Below, one piece after another: positions 22,558-32,700 of a stretch of DNA of 64,000 nucleotides. The stretch comes from Geminicoccaceae bacterium (GTDB lineage: Bacteria; Pseudomonadota; Alphaproteobacteria; Geminicoccales; Geminicoccaceae). The stretch's first letter is position 1. The number at the start of each line of letters is the position of its first letter. Made by a program: the position numbers and the translations under genes. The notes beneath the pieces are model-generated. The model was given only the letters and a program-made list of their open reading frames with translations, was not told the DNA's origin and did not search any database. The DNA is taken from assembly GCA_020638495.1 (NCBI GenBank), contig JACKIN010000006.1, forward strand, positions 62,001 through 126,000, read 5' to 3'.

Positions 22558-24140
22558 GCATCAGTCTCGGCTTCCATGGTGCGGCCTCCACCGTCACCGG
22601 CTCGTGCTTCCTCCTGGAGACACCGAAGGGGCGCCTGCTGGTCGACTGCGGACTGTTCCAGGGGACCAAGACCGTTCGCGAGCTCAACTACAACGACTTC
22701 CCCTTCGAGCCCGCCTCAATTGACGCGCTGCTCCTGACCCATGCCCATATCGATCACAGCGGGCTCATTCCGAAGCTGGTCCGCAAGGGATTCGCCGGTT
22801 CCATCGTCGCCACCGGGCCGACCGCCGATCTTCTCGAATTCATGCTGCCGGACAGCGGCTACATCCAGGAAAGCGAGGTCGAGCGGCTGAACCGCCGCAA
22901 TCGGCAGCGCGGCCGGCCGCAGGTCGAGCCGATCTACACGCAGGCCGACGCGATCCGCACGCTGGAGCAGGTCCGCACCTGCGATCTGGGGGAATGGCTC
23001 GAGCCGTTGCCGGGGGTCCGAGCGCGCTACTGGAACGCCGGCCACATCCTCGGCTCGGCGTCGATCGAGATCGAGGTCGATGCCGCCGGCGAGCCGCCAC
23101 TGCGCCTGCTGTTCTCGGGCGACATCGGGCCGGACGAGAAGACCTTCCATGCCACGCCCGAAGGGCCGCAGGACGTCGACTACCTCATTGTCGAGAGCAC
23201 CTACGGCAATCGCGACCGGGACGAGGTGACCCTGGAGCAGCGCCGCGCCAGGCTGTGCCGCGAGGTCGAGGAAGCTCTTGCCGCCGGTGGCAACCTGCTC
23301 ATTCCGGCCTTCGCCGTCGAGCGCACGCAGGAGGTGCTGCAGGTGCTGTCGGCGCTCATCCGGGCGGGCGAGATCCCGCAAGTGCCGATCTTCATCGACA
23401 GCCCGCTGGCCATCAAGGTCACCCAGATCTTCGCCCAGCATCAGGCGGATCTGGAGGATGTGGGAGGCAAGGGCGACTTCTTCGACGCGCCGTGGTTCCG
23501 GTTCACGGAGAGCGTGGAGGAGAGCAAGGCGATCAACAAGGTCAAGGGCGGGGCCATCATCGTCGCGGCCTCGGGCATGTGCGACGCGGGGCGGATCCGC
23601 CACCACCTCAAGGAGCATCTCTGGCGGCGCGATTCGACCGTGCTCTTCGTCGGCTATCAGGCCCCGGGATCGCTCGGCCGGATCATCCAGTCGGGTGAGC
23701 GCCGGGTTCGCATCCATGGCGAGGAGATCAAGGTCAATGCCCGGATCCGGAGCATCGAGAGCTTCTCCGCCCATGCCGACCAGGGCGAGCTGGTAGCGTG
23801 GGTGAGGGATCGCCTGCCGGTGCGCAAGCGCATCTTCCTGACCCACGGCGAGCCGGATGCGATGGTCGCGTTTCGTCTGAAGCTGGCCGAGATCGGGTGC
23901 GATCCCGAACACGTCATTGCGCCGGCGCTCGACGACCGCTTCGATCTCGAAGCCGAGGAATCGGCGATCCGGCATGGTGACGCCCGCCGGCTCAGCGAGG
24001 AAGCCGCGATGGCATCGAGCGACTGGCACAATGCCTATGCCCGCCTGGTGCTCGATCTCAGCGGTCGTCTGAAGGAGCTGCCGGACGACGCGGCGCGCAC
24101 GGCCTTGCTCGAGAGGCTGCGCCGCTCGTTCGACGGCTGA
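22554..24140 (+). CDS. Beta-CASP metallo-beta-lactamase-fold RNA hydrolase
   Basis: 528 residues from TTG 22554, in a TTGA overlap with the preceding stop. The metal motif is LTHAHIDHSG (H63, H65, D67, H68). Further motifs are NAGHILGSASI, FSGDIGPDE, VESTYGNR, the beta-CASP block VAASGMCDAGRIRHHLKEHL, and FSAHADQGEL with its conserved histidine. This matches the YsiH/CPSF73-like RNA-processing exonucleases of bacteria. The C-terminal 60 residues after LTHGEPDAM are a family-variable tail. Confidence 0.85.
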   Translation: MSISLGFHGAASTVTGSCFLLETPKGRLLVDCGLFQGTKTVRELNYNDFPFEPASIDALLLTHAHIDHSGLIPKLVRKGFAGSIVATGPTADLLEFMLPDSGYIQESEVERLNRRNRQRGRPQVEPIYTQADAIRTLEQVRTCDLGEWLEPLPGVRARYWNAGHILGSASIEIEVDAAGEPPLRLLFSGDIGPDEKTFHATPEGPQDVDYLIVESTYGNRDRDEVTLEQRRARLCREVEEALAAGGNLLIPAFAVERTQEVLQVLSALIRAGEIPQVPIFIDSPLAIKVTQIFAQHQADLEDVGGKGDFFDAPWFRFTESVEESKAINKVKGGAIIVAASGMCDAGRIRHHLKEHLWRRDSTVLFVGYQAPGSLGRIIQSGERRVRIHGEEIKVNARIRSIESFSAHADQGELVAWVRDRLPVRKRIFLTHGEPDAMVAFRLKLAEIGCDPEHVIAPALDDRFDLEAEESAIRHGDARRLSEEAAMASSDWHNAYARLVLDLSGRLKELPDDAARTALLERLRRSFDG

Positions 24141-24144
24141 CCGT

Positions 24145-24798
24145 TCAGCTATCGTCGGCGGCGGACGCCCGACCCACCAGCACGGCGGCGAAGGAGCCGG
24201 GATTGACCGGCAGCGAGGCGTCGATCGTCAGAGCCTTCTTGAGCCGGGCCTTGTAGGCGCTGCGCGTGATCTCCTCGATCCCGAACTGGGCGAGGTGGTC
24301 GTTGACGAACTGTGTGTCGAGCAGCACGAAGCCGCCGATCCTCAGGCGCGCCACGAGCTCGACCAGCGCCACCTTGCTCGCATCCGTCGCCCGGCTGAAC
24401 ATGCTCTCGCCGCAGAAGGCGCCGCCGAGCGCCAGGCCATAGAGCCCGCCGACCAGGCGGCCGGCTTCCCAGGTCTCGATCGAATGGGCGTGGCCGCGCC
24501 GGTGCAGGTCGACATAGAGCCTGATGATGTCGTCGTTGAGCCAGGTGCGGGGGCGGTCGGGCGTCGCCTCGGCGCAGGCGGCGATCACCGCCGGAAAGTC
24601 GCGATTGACGGAAAGCTCGAACCGGCCGCGCCGGATCGTCTTCCTGAGGCTGCGTGGCACGTGGAAACGGTCGAGCGGCAGAACACCCCGATGCAGCGGG
24701 TCGATCCAGTGGATCGTCGGATCGTCCCGGTCGTTGGCCATCGGGAAGAGGCCGATGGAATAGGCGCTGAGGACCAGCTCAGGGGTGAGCAGCTGCAT
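24145..24798 (-). CDS. aat: Leucyl/phenylalanyl-tRNA-protein transferase
   Basis: 217 residues. Aat attaches Leu or Phe from tRNA to proteins with N-terminal Arg or Lys, marking them for ClpAP. Visible family motifs are GLFPMANDRDD, IHWIDPLHRGVLPL, HAHSIETWEAGRLVGGLYGL (split over residues 104-123), GESMFSR and LLDTQFVNDHL. It is the last gene of the aroQ-accB-accC-aat run on this strand, starting 45 bases after the accC stop. Confidence 0.93.
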   Translation of the reverse strand: MQLLTPELVLSAYSIGLFPMANDRDDPTIHWIDPLHRGVLPLDRFHVPRSLRKTIRRGRFELSVNRDFPAVIAACAEATPDRPRTWLNDDIIRLYVDLHRRGHAHSIETWEAGRLVGGLYGLALGGAFCGESMFSRATDASKVALVELVARLRIGGFVLLDTQFVNDHLAQFGIEEITRSAYKARLKKALTIDASLPVNPGSFAAVLVGRASAADDS

Positions 24799-24843
24799 GG
24801 CGACCTCGAAAGCAGCGCCGTCCGGAGCACCGGCCGTGACGGC

Positions 24844-26187
24844 TCAGGCCGACGGCCTCGCGAGAAAGCGCTCGAGCCAGCTCGTGTCGTAGCGGTTCGC
24901 CCGGAACTCGGGCTCGGCGAGGACGCGGCGCAGCAGCGGAATGGAGGAGGGAATGCCATCGATGACGAACTCGGCGAGGCTGCGCTCGAGCCGGGCGATG
25001 CAGCGCTCGCGGTCCTTGTCGTGGACGATCAGCTTGGCGATCAGGCTGTCGTAGAAGGGGGGCACGGTGTAGCCGCTGTAGATGGCCGAATCGACCCGCA
25101 CACCGGGCCCGCCCGGCGGGTGGTAGGCGACGATCCGGCCGGGCTGCGGCAGCAGGGTCTGCGGGTCCTCGGCGTTGATCCGGCATTCGATCGCATGCCC
25201 CTCGAGCCGAACTTGCTTCTGCGTGAAGCTCAACGGATGGCCCATGGCGACGGTGAGCTGCTCGCGCACGAGGTCGATGCCGGTCACCATTTCGGTCACC
25301 GGGTGCTCGACCTGGATGCGGGTGTTCATCTCGATGAAGTAGAACCGGCCATCCTGATAAAGGAACTCGATCGTGCCGGCGCCCAGATAGCCGAGCTTGC
25401 CGAGCGCCTCGACGACGGTCTCGCCGATCGTCCGGCGCTCGCTGTCGGTGATCACCGGCGAGGGCGACTCCTCGATCAGCTTCTGGTGGCGCCGCTGCAG
25501 GGAGCAGTCGCGCTCGCCCAGATGCACGACATTGCCGTGCCGGTCGGCCATCACCTGGATCTCGATATGCCGCGGATGGTCGAGATACTTCTCGAGATAG
25601 ACCCGCTCGTCGCCGAACCCGGCGCGGGCTTCGTTGCGGGCGTTGCGGAGTGCCGCACCCAGCTCCGCACGGCTGCGCACGACGTGCATGCCGCGCCCGC
25701 CGCCGCCGGCTACCGCCTTGATCAGGACGGGATAGCCGATCGTGTCCGCCGCGGTGAACGCCATCGCATCCTCGGTCACGGCACCATCGGTGCCGGGCAC
25801 GGTCGGGATGCCGGCGGCGGCGACGCTCGCCTTGGCCACCACCTTGTCGCCCATCATCCGGATGTGGCCCGGATCCGGGCCGATGAAGGTGAACCCGTGC
25901 TCGACCACCATCTGGGCGAAGTCGGCGTTCTCGGCGAGGAAGCCGTAGCCCGGATGGATGCCCTCGGCCCCGGTGATTTCGGCAGCCGAGAGGATCGCTG
26001 CGGCGTTCAGGTAGGATTCGCCCGCCCCGGGCGGGCCGATGCACACGCTCTCGTCGGCGAGGCGCACATGCATGGCATTGGCATCGGCGGTCGAGTGCAC
26101 GGCGACGGTGCCGATGCCCATCTCGTGGCAGGTGCGCAGAATCCGCAGGGCGATCTCGCCGCGATTGGCGATCAGCACCTTCTTCAT
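24844..26187 (-). CDS. accC: Acetyl-CoA carboxylase biotin carboxylase subunit
   Basis: 447 residues from ATG 26187, which gives the usual MKKVLIANRGEIA start. A GTG at 26217 overlaps the accB stop (GTGA) and would add 10 residues. It carboxylates the biotin of AccB using ATP and bicarbonate. Motifs are GGGGRGMHVV (ATP-grasp glycine loop), ERDCSLQRRHQKLIEESPSP across residues 230-250, EFLYQDGRFYFIEMNTRIQVEH with the catalytic region, and IDLVREQL. Operon with accB upstream. Confidence 0.95.
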   Translation of the reverse strand: MKKVLIANRGEIALRILRTCHEMGIGTVAVHSTADANAMHVRLADESVCIGPPGAGESYLNAAAILSAAEITGAEGIHPGYGFLAENADFAQMVVEHGFTFIGPDPGHIRMMGDKVVAKASVAAAGIPTVPGTDGAVTEDAMAFTAADTIGYPVLIKAVAGGGGRGMHVVRSRAELGAALRNARNEARAGFGDERVYLEKYLDHPRHIEIQVMADRHGNVVHLGERDCSLQRRHQKLIEESPSPVITDSERRTIGETVVEALGKLGYLGAGTIEFLYQDGRFYFIEMNTRIQVEHPVTEMVTGIDLVREQLTVAMGHPLSFTQKQVRLEGHAIECRINAEDPQTLLPQPGRIVAYHPPGGPGVRVDSAIYSGYTVPPFYDSLIAKLIVHDKDRERCIARLERSLAEFVIDGIPSSIPLLRRVLAEPEFRANRYDTSWLERFLARPSA

Positions 26188-26213
26188 CGGCTGGATGGCG
26201 ACCACGCTCGCGC

Positions 26214-26666
26214 TCACTCGATGATCAGGAGCGGCTCGCCGAACTCGACCGGTGTCGCGTTGTCGACGAAGATCCGTGCGATGCGGCCGCTGCGGGGGGC
26301 GCGGATCTGGTTCATCACCTTCATTGCCTCGATGATCAGCAGCGTCTCGCCCTCACGCACCGTCTGGCCAGGTGCCACGAAGGGGTCGGCGCCCGGCTCC
26401 GGATAGAGATAGACGGTGCCGACCATCGGCGACGTCACTGTCCCCGGGTGCGCTGGCTCGTTGGCCGGTGCCGTGGTCGGCTCGCTGTCCGCCAGGACCG
26501 GTGCCGCGGCCCGGGGCGCCACATGGGCTTCGTAGACCGGCGCCGGCTTCTTGACGACACGGACACGGGCATCGCCCTCGCTGATCTCGATCTCGGTGAG
26601 TCCCGTTCGCTGCAGCAGCTCGGCGAGTGCCGCGACGTAGTCGGTGTCGATGTTGAGCTTGCCCAT
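26214..26666 (-). CDS. accB: Acetyl-CoA carboxylase biotin carboxyl carrier protein
   Basis: 150 residues. The N-terminal helix region (IDTDYVAALAELLQRTGLTE), an Ala/Pro-rich linker (about 41-75), and the C-terminal biotinyl domain with IIEAMKVMN are standard for BCCP; Lys116 is the biotin site. It carries carboxyl groups from AccC to AccA/AccD, which are not in the window. It starts 4 bases after aroQ ends and overlaps the possible accC GTG. Confidence 0.95.
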   Translation of the reverse strand: MGKLNIDTDYVAALAELLQRTGLTEIEISEGDARVRVVKKPAPVYEAHVAPRAAAPVLADSEPTTAPANEPAHPGTVTSPMVGTVYLYPEPGADPFVAPGQTVREGETLLIIEAMKVMNQIRAPRSGRIARIFVDNATPVEFGEPLLIIE

Positions 26667-26670
26667 GATG

Positions 26671-27132
26671 TCAGCCGTCCGGGTGTTGCGCGGACGCGGC
26701 CAGCCGCTCGGCCACCGCCCGGAGCGCCAGGTGATAGCCCTGGCTGCCGAGCCCGCAGATCACGGCCGTGGCGGTGGCCGAGATGTGCGAATGGTGGCGA
26801 AACGCCTCGCGCGCGTAGATGTTCGAGAGGTGCAGCTCGACGATGATCCCGGGATACGCCCGGAGCGCGTCGGGGATCGCCTGCGAGGTGTGCGAGTAGG
26901 CACCGGCATTGATCAGGATCGCCGCCGTCGTCTCGCGGGCCGCGTGAATCCAGTCGATGAGCTCGCCCTCGTGGTTGCTCTGGCGGCAGGTGACAGCGAG
27001 GCCGAGATCGCTGCCCGCCGCAACGCAGGCGGCCTCGAGATCGGCCAGGGTCTCATGACCGTAGACGGCAGGCTCGCGCCGACCCAGAAGATTGAGGTTC
27101 GGCCCGTTGAGCACGAGGACGGCGGGCGGCAT
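26671..27132 (-). CDS. aroQ: Type II 3-dehydroquinate dehydratase
   Basis: 153 residues from ATG 27132. It converts 3-dehydroquinate to 3-dehydroshikimate in the shikimate pathway. LVLNGPNLNLLGRREPAVYG holds the catalytic Arg and Tyr24; RQSNHEGELIDWIH, LINAGAYSHTS and ELHLSNIYAREAFRHHS complete the active site. No clear ribosome site precedes this ATG. A strong one (GGGAGG) instead serves an out-of-frame ATG at 27169. Head of the aroQ-accBC-aat operon, an order common in proteobacteria. Confidence 0.93.
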   Translation of the reverse strand: MPPAVLVLNGPNLNLLGRREPAVYGHETLADLEAACVAAGSDLGLAVTCRQSNHEGELIDWIHAARETTAAILINAGAYSHTSQAIPDALRAYPGIIVELHLSNIYAREAFRHHSHISATATAVICGLGSQGYHLALRAVAERLAASAQHPDG

Positions 27133-27169
27133 GAAAGAGTCCGAGAAACCCGGGCGCGACCGACCGCAT
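27053..27169 (-). CDS. Possible 38-codon upstream ORF overlapping the aroQ start
   Basis: ATG at 27169 has GGGAGG 7 bases upstream, the best ribosome site in the region. Its frame reads MRSVAPGFLGLFHAARR and stops at TGA 27053-27055, inside aroQ and out of frame with it. It could be a translated leader that couples to or limits aroQ. It could also mark a sequence error that hides an N-terminal extension of AroQ. Confidence 0.25.
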   Translation of the reverse strand: MRSVAPGFLGLFHAARRPRAQRAEPQSSGSARACRLRS

Positions 27170-27201
27170 GATCGATCCTCCCTGTTGGCGATGATCGCGG
27201 G

Positions 27202-27229
27202 CTTATATCACGCATCCGGCGACGTGCAA
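27202..27229 (-). promoter_or_regulatory. Candidate sigma-70-type promoter for aroQ-accB-accC-aat
   Basis: On the minus strand TTGCAC (27229-27224) and TATAAG (27207-27202) are 16 bases apart, about 70 bases before the aroQ ATG and 33 before the upstream ORF. It lies in the only gap between aroQ and the end of recG. Confidence 0.5.
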
Positions 27230-27272
27230 TCGACGGTGGCGCCACACTGCGTTTGGAAAATGTCGCGATGGC

Positions 27273-29408
27273 TCAACCGGCGGCGAGGCAGCCCACCGCC
27301 TCGTAACGCTCGAAGAGGTGCAGGAGGAGTCGGAGCGCGCGCCCACGCTCACCGGCGAGCGCCTGGTTCTGCGCCAGGGCGACGGCCACACCGTCATGGG
27401 CGGTGGCGACCAGATCGCCATCGTCGGCGAGATCGGCAAAGCGGAGCTCGGGCAGGCCGCTCTGCCGCACGCCGAGCACCTCGCCCGGCCCGCGCAGCCT
27501 GAGATCCTCCTCGGCGAGGCGAAAACCGTCCTCGCTCTCGCGCAGGATGGCGAGCCGCGCTCTGGCTGCCTCGCCGAGCGGCGGATCGTAGAGGAGAACA
27601 CAGGCCGAGGGCCGGCTGCCCCGGCCGACCCGGCCGCGCAGCTGGTGGAGCTGCGCGAGGCCGAAATGCTGGGCGCCGTCGATGACGATGACCGTTGCCT
27701 CCGGCACATCGACGCCGACCTCGATGACCGTGGTGGCGACGAGGAGTCGCGTCCGGCCGCTGGCGAAGGCCTGCATCGCGGCCGTCTTCTCGGCCGTTTT
27801 GAGCTTGCCGTGGACGAGGCCGACGGTTTTGCCGAAACGCCCCTGGAGCTCCCCGAAGCGGGTTTCGGCGGCGATCCTGCCGGTGTCGTCGTCGGCCGGG
27901 CCGTCGGTCGTCGCCTCAGCCACGCTCGGGCAGATCCAGTAGATCCGCTCGTCGCGGCCGATCGCGGCGGCGACGCGCTCCAGCACCTCCTCCAGCCGGC
28001 GACGCGGCAGGGCGGCGGTGACGATGGGCTGGCGGCCGGGCGGCTTCTCGTCGAGCCGCGAGGTCTCGACATCGCCATAGGCGCTGAGGACCAGGCTGCG
28101 CGGGATCGGGGTCGCGGTCATCAGCAGGAGGTGCGTCGCGTGGCTCTTGGCGACGAGGCCGAGACGCTGGGCCACGCCGAAGCGGTGCTGCTCGTCGATG
28201 ACGGCGAGCGCCAGGTTGTTGAAGGTGACGCCCTCCTGGAAGAGCGCGTGGGTGCCGACGGTGATCGCCGCTTCGCCGCTGGCGATCCGCTCAAGCGCGC
28301 GGCGCCGGTCGGCAGCACTGTCGCCGCCGATCAGGAGGTCGATTTCGAGGCCGAGCGGCTCGGCCAACGCGCCGAGACTCCGGGCGTGCTGGCGGGCCAG
28401 CACTTCGGTCGGCGCCATCATCACCGCCTGGCGCCCATGATCGGTGGCGCGGAGCATTGCGGCCAGGGCCACCAGTGTCTTGCCGCTGCCGACGTCGCCC
28501 ATGAGCAGGCGCGCCATCGCAATGGGGCGGGCCAGATCGGTCGCGATCTCCCCGATCGCCCGGGCTTGTGCGCCGGTCGGGGTGAAGGGCAGGGAGGCCA
28601 GCATGGCCTCCGTCCTCGGGCTCGGGCCGGCGAGCGGCGGAGCCGGCACCCGGTCGCGGCTGCGGCGGACCAGCGCCAGGGCGAGCTGGGTGGCGGTCAG
28701 CTCGTCGAGCGCCAGGCGGCGGCGGGCGCGCTCGATAGCCGCGTCGTCGAGTGGCACTTCGCCCGGGACGCGGCCGTGCAGCACCGCCAGCGCTGCCCGC
28801 CAGGGCGGCAGGTCGTGGGCCTCGAGGGTCGCGGGATCGTGCCATTCGGGCAGCTCCCCCACCTCGGCCAGGGCATCGTCGATCAGCCGCTTGAGGCGCA
28901 GCGCACCCAGGCCCTCGATCAGACGATAGACGGTGGCGTCCCGGCCGCCCTCGCTCGCCGGCTCCGGATGGACGATCTGCCACTGGTCATTGAAGAGCTC
29001 CGGCCGGCCGATCACCCGGACGGTTCGGTCGGGCGGGAAGCGGCGCTCCAGCCAGGGCTGCCGCGCATGAAAGAAGACCAGCGTCACGTTCTGGCGCTCG
29101 GCGGTGCAGCGAATCCGATAGGGTGACCGGCCATGGCCTGGTCGATGCTCCTCGGTGACGAGCTCGAGGGCGACGAGCCGGCCCTCGTCCTCGGGCTCGA
29201 GTCGCCGCCGGTCGGCGATGTCGCGCCGGCGCACCGGTGGGGTGAAGAGGAGGTCGAGCAGGCGCGGCTCGCTCCGGCCGAGCAGCCTGGCGCAGAGCCG
29301 GGCCACCTTCGGGCCGACGCCGGGCAGGCTCTCGAGCGGGCGAAAGAGGGCATAGAGCTCGGCCGGGCGGGCCATTTCGCCGCCTGTGCCCTTGGCCGGT
29401 TCGGCCAT
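27273..29408 (-). CDS. recG: ATP-dependent DNA helicase RecG
   Basis: 711 residues from ATG 29408 (AAGGGA 10 bases upstream); ATG 29375 is an alternative. RecG reverses stalled forks and remodels Holliday junctions. An N-terminal wedge/OB region (LESLPGVGPKVARLCARL, LFTPPVRRRDI) precedes helicase motifs: Walker A GDVGSGKT near residue 302, IDEQHRFGVAQR, TATPIPRSL, then GVDVPEATV and QLRGRVGRG. Its start region faces the divergent sdhE gene about 110 bases away. Confidence 0.94.
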   Translation of the reverse strand: MAEPAKGTGGEMARPAELYALFRPLESLPGVGPKVARLCARLLGRSEPRLLDLLFTPPVRRRDIADRRRLEPEDEGRLVALELVTEEHRPGHGRSPYRIRCTAERQNVTLVFFHARQPWLERRFPPDRTVRVIGRPELFNDQWQIVHPEPASEGGRDATVYRLIEGLGALRLKRLIDDALAEVGELPEWHDPATLEAHDLPPWRAALAVLHGRVPGEVPLDDAAIERARRRLALDELTATQLALALVRRSRDRVPAPPLAGPSPRTEAMLASLPFTPTGAQARAIGEIATDLARPIAMARLLMGDVGSGKTLVALAAMLRATDHGRQAVMMAPTEVLARQHARSLGALAEPLGLEIDLLIGGDSAADRRRALERIASGEAAITVGTHALFQEGVTFNNLALAVIDEQHRFGVAQRLGLVAKSHATHLLLMTATPIPRSLVLSAYGDVETSRLDEKPPGRQPIVTAALPRRRLEEVLERVAAAIGRDERIYWICPSVAEATTDGPADDDTGRIAAETRFGELQGRFGKTVGLVHGKLKTAEKTAAMQAFASGRTRLLVATTVIEVGVDVPEATVIVIDGAQHFGLAQLHQLRGRVGRGSRPSACVLLYDPPLGEAARARLAILRESEDGFRLAEEDLRLRGPGEVLGVRQSGLPELRFADLADDGDLVATAHDGVAVALAQNQALAGERGRALRLLLHLFERYEAVGCLAAG

Positions 29409-29518
29409 ATCGACTAGATCCCTTGCGCGTGATGTCGTTCGGCCCCTGTCGGGGTTCGGACGCTTTTCCCGTTGTCGGGTCGCCGTCATTGTCGGTCGGC
29501 CCCGGAGGTGGTGCAAGC

Positions 29519-29782
29519 ATGAGCGACGCCCGGACCACGCGGCTGAAACGGCTGGCGCACCGCAGCCGCTATCGCGGCTTCAAGGAGGTCGACCTGCATT
29601 TCGGCCAATTCGCCGACCGGCATCTCGCCGGCCTCGACGGCACCGAGCTCGACCAGTACGAGGCGCTGCTCGACGAGCCGGACCAGGAGGTCTGGGCCTG
29701 GCTGAGTGGTGCCCGGCACGTCCCGGCCCGGCACGACCACGGGGTCTTTCGGCTCCTGCAGAGCTTCGAGCCGGTCAGTTGA
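29519..29782 (+). CDS. sdhE: FAD assembly factor SdhE (succinate dehydrogenase assembly factor 2)
   Basis: 87 residues from ATG 29519 with GGAGG upstream. SdhE helps attach FAD covalently to SdhA. The RGxxE signature is R19-G20-F21-K22-E23 in SRYRGFKEVDLHFG, and LDQYEALLDEPDQEVWAWL is the second conserved helix. It overlaps mfd by four bases (TTGA), a pairing common in alphaproteobacteria although the functions are unrelated. Confidence 0.92.
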   Translation: MSDARTTRLKRLAHRSRYRGFKEVDLHFGQFADRHLAGLDGTELDQYEALLDEPDQEVWAWLSGARHVPARHDHGVFRLLQSFEPVS

Positions 29783-32700
29783 CCACTGCCACGCTTCTCG
29801 ACCCCGTCGACACCGCCGGCGCTGCCGGCGAGCGAATCCTGCTCGGCAACGCGCTGGGCGGCCTCGAGGCGCGTTTCGTCGCCGAGCGGCTGGACAGCGG
29901 CGCCACCGACACGCTGCTCTACGTCACCCGCGACGCGCAGCGCAGCACGGCCCTCGCCGCCCTCGTCCGGTTCTTTGCGCCCGGGATCGAGATCCTGACG
30001 CTGCCGGCCTGGGACTGCCTGCCTTATGACCGGGTCTCGCCCAATGCGACGGTGGTGGCCGAGCGGCTCGCCACCCTGCACCGGCTGGCCCGGGAGCGGG
30101 GCCGGCGGAAGCTCTTGGTGCTGGTCTCGGCCAACGCCCTGACCCAGCTCCTGCCGCCACCGGACGCGGTGCGCGCCAGCCACCTCCAGCTCAGGGCCTC
30201 GGCCCGGGTCGAGCGCGACGGGCTGCTCGCCCATCTCGAGCGGAACGGCTACCAGCGCGTCGGCACCGTGGTCGACCCGGGCGACTATGCGGTCAGGGGC
30301 GGGCTGATCGACCTCTTCCCGACCGGGGCCGAGCAACCCGTCCGGCTCGATTTCTTCGGCTCGACGCTCGAATCGATCCGCCGCTTCGATCCGGCGACCC
30401 AGCGCACCACCGACCGGCTGAAGACAGTGGAGCTCGGGCCGGTGAGCGAGGTCCTGCTCGACGATGCGGCCGCGGCTCGATTCCGCGCCGGCTATCTGCG
30501 GCAGTTCGGGACGGTGACCGAGGATCCCCTGCTCGAATCGGTCGCGGCCGGGCGGCATTTCCCCGGCATGGAGCACTGGCTGCCGCTCTTCCACGAAAAG
30601 CTGGTGACGGTCTTCGACTATCTCGACGGCGGCTTCGAGGTTGCCTTCGACCATCTGGCCGAGGATGCGGTGGCGGCGCGGCAGGCGGCGATCGGCGAGC
30701 ATTTCGAGGCGCGGACCGCGCCGGCCGCCAAGTCCGGTGCCTTCGGCTCGATCCCGTACCGCGCCCTGCCGCCGCACATGCTCTATCTGGACGAGGAGAG
30801 CCTCCGGCGCCGGCTCGCCGGGCGGCCGGCCTGGCTCTTCTCGATCTTCGGCCCGCCGCCCGTGCCGCCCTCGGGCGTGGCGGGCTTGCGCGATCTGGGT
30901 GGCCGGCCGGGGCGGGACTTCGCGCGCGAACGGAGCGATCGCGCGATCAATCTCTTCGACGCCATCGTCGCCCATCTGCGCGAGCTCAAGGCTGCCGGCG
31001 AGAGCCCGATCATCACCGTGCACGGGGTTGGCGCCGCCGACCGGCTCCAGCAGGTGCTGGTCGATCACGGGCTCGAGCCACCCTTGCGCATCGAGGCCCT
31101 GGCCGAGCTCGTCCCGGGTGCCACGCATCTGGCGGTGCTGCCGCTCGAGACCGGCGTCAGCGCCCCGGGGCTCTGCCTGCTCGGCGAGCAGGATCTGCTC
31201 GGCGAGCGGCTGACCCGGCGGCAGGCGCGGCGTGCCAAGGCCGCGGACAAGTTCATCCAGGACGTGGGCACGCTCGCCGAGAACGATCTCGTGGTGCATG
31301 CCGAGCACGGCATCGGCCGCTTCGAGGGGCTGGTGACGCTCGAGATCGGCGGCGCCGCGCACGACTGCCTGAAGCTGCTCTATGCCGGTGGCGACAAGCT
31401 CTTCGTGCCGGTCGAGAATCTCGACATCCTGACCCGCTACGGCAATGCCGAGCAGGAGGTGCAGCTCGACAAGCTGGGCGGCGTGGGCTGGCAGAACCGC
31501 AAGGCCCGGATCAAGCAGCGGATCAAGGAGCTCGCCGACGAGCTGATCAGGATCGCCGCCGCCCGGGCGCTGCGCAAGGGCGAGCCCCTGACCCTCGCCC
31601 CGGGGCTCTACGAGGAGTTCGCGGCACGCTTTCCCTTCGACGAGACCGAGGACCAGCTTCGTGCCATCCAGACGGTGCTCGAGGATCTGGCTTCCGGGCA
31701 GCCGATGGACCGGCTGCTCTGCGGCGATGTCGGCTTCGGCAAGACGGAGGTGGCGCTGCGTGCGGCGTTCGTCGCCGCCATGTCGGGCAAGCAGGTCGCC
31801 ATCCTGGCGCCGACCACGCTGCTCGCCCGCCAGCACTTCAAGAACTTCGGGGAGCGGTTCAAGGGCCTGCCGTTGCGGGTGGAGCAGATCTCGCGCTTCG
31901 TCACCGCCAGGCAGGCGAACGAGGTCAAGAAGGGGCTGGCCGACGGGACGGTCGACATCGTCATCGGCACCCATGCCCTGCTCGCCAAGTCGGTGAGCTT
32001 CAGGAATCTCGGCCTCGTCGTGGTCGACGAGGAGCAGCATTTCGGCGTCAGCCACAAGGAGCGCCTGAAGCAGCTCCGCGCCGAGGTGCATGTCCTGACG
32101 ATGACCGCCACACCCATTCCGCGCACGCTGCACATGGCTTTGGGCGGAATGAAGGATCTGTCGATCATCGCCACGCCGCCGGTCGACCGCCTCGCGGTGC
32201 GCAGCTTCGTCATGCCGGTCGATCCCGTGGTGCTGCGCGAGGCGATCCTGCGCGAGTATCATCGGGGCGGGCAGGTCTTCTATGTCTGCCCCAGGATCAA
32301 GGACCAGCCGAAGCTCAAGGAGGAGCTCGAGCGGCTGGTGCCCGAGGTCAGGGTCGCGATCGCCAACGGCCAGCTTCCGGCGAAGGATCTGGAGGCGGTG
32401 ATGAGCGCCTTCTACGACCGTCAGCTCGACGTGCTGCTCGCTACCAACATCGTCGAGAGCGGACTCGACATCCCGACGGCCAACACGCTGATCGTCCACC
32501 GTGCCGATCTCTTCGGGCTGTCGCAGCTCTACCAGCTCAAGGGCCGGGTGGGCCGCTCCAAGGTCCGGGGCTACGCCTACTTCACCGTGCCGGCGAACAA
32601 GATCCTGCAGGAGACGGCGGAGAAGCGCCTGCACGTCATCCAGTCGCTGGAAGGGCTCGGCGCCGGCTTCCAGCTCGCCAGCCACGATCTCGACATCCGC

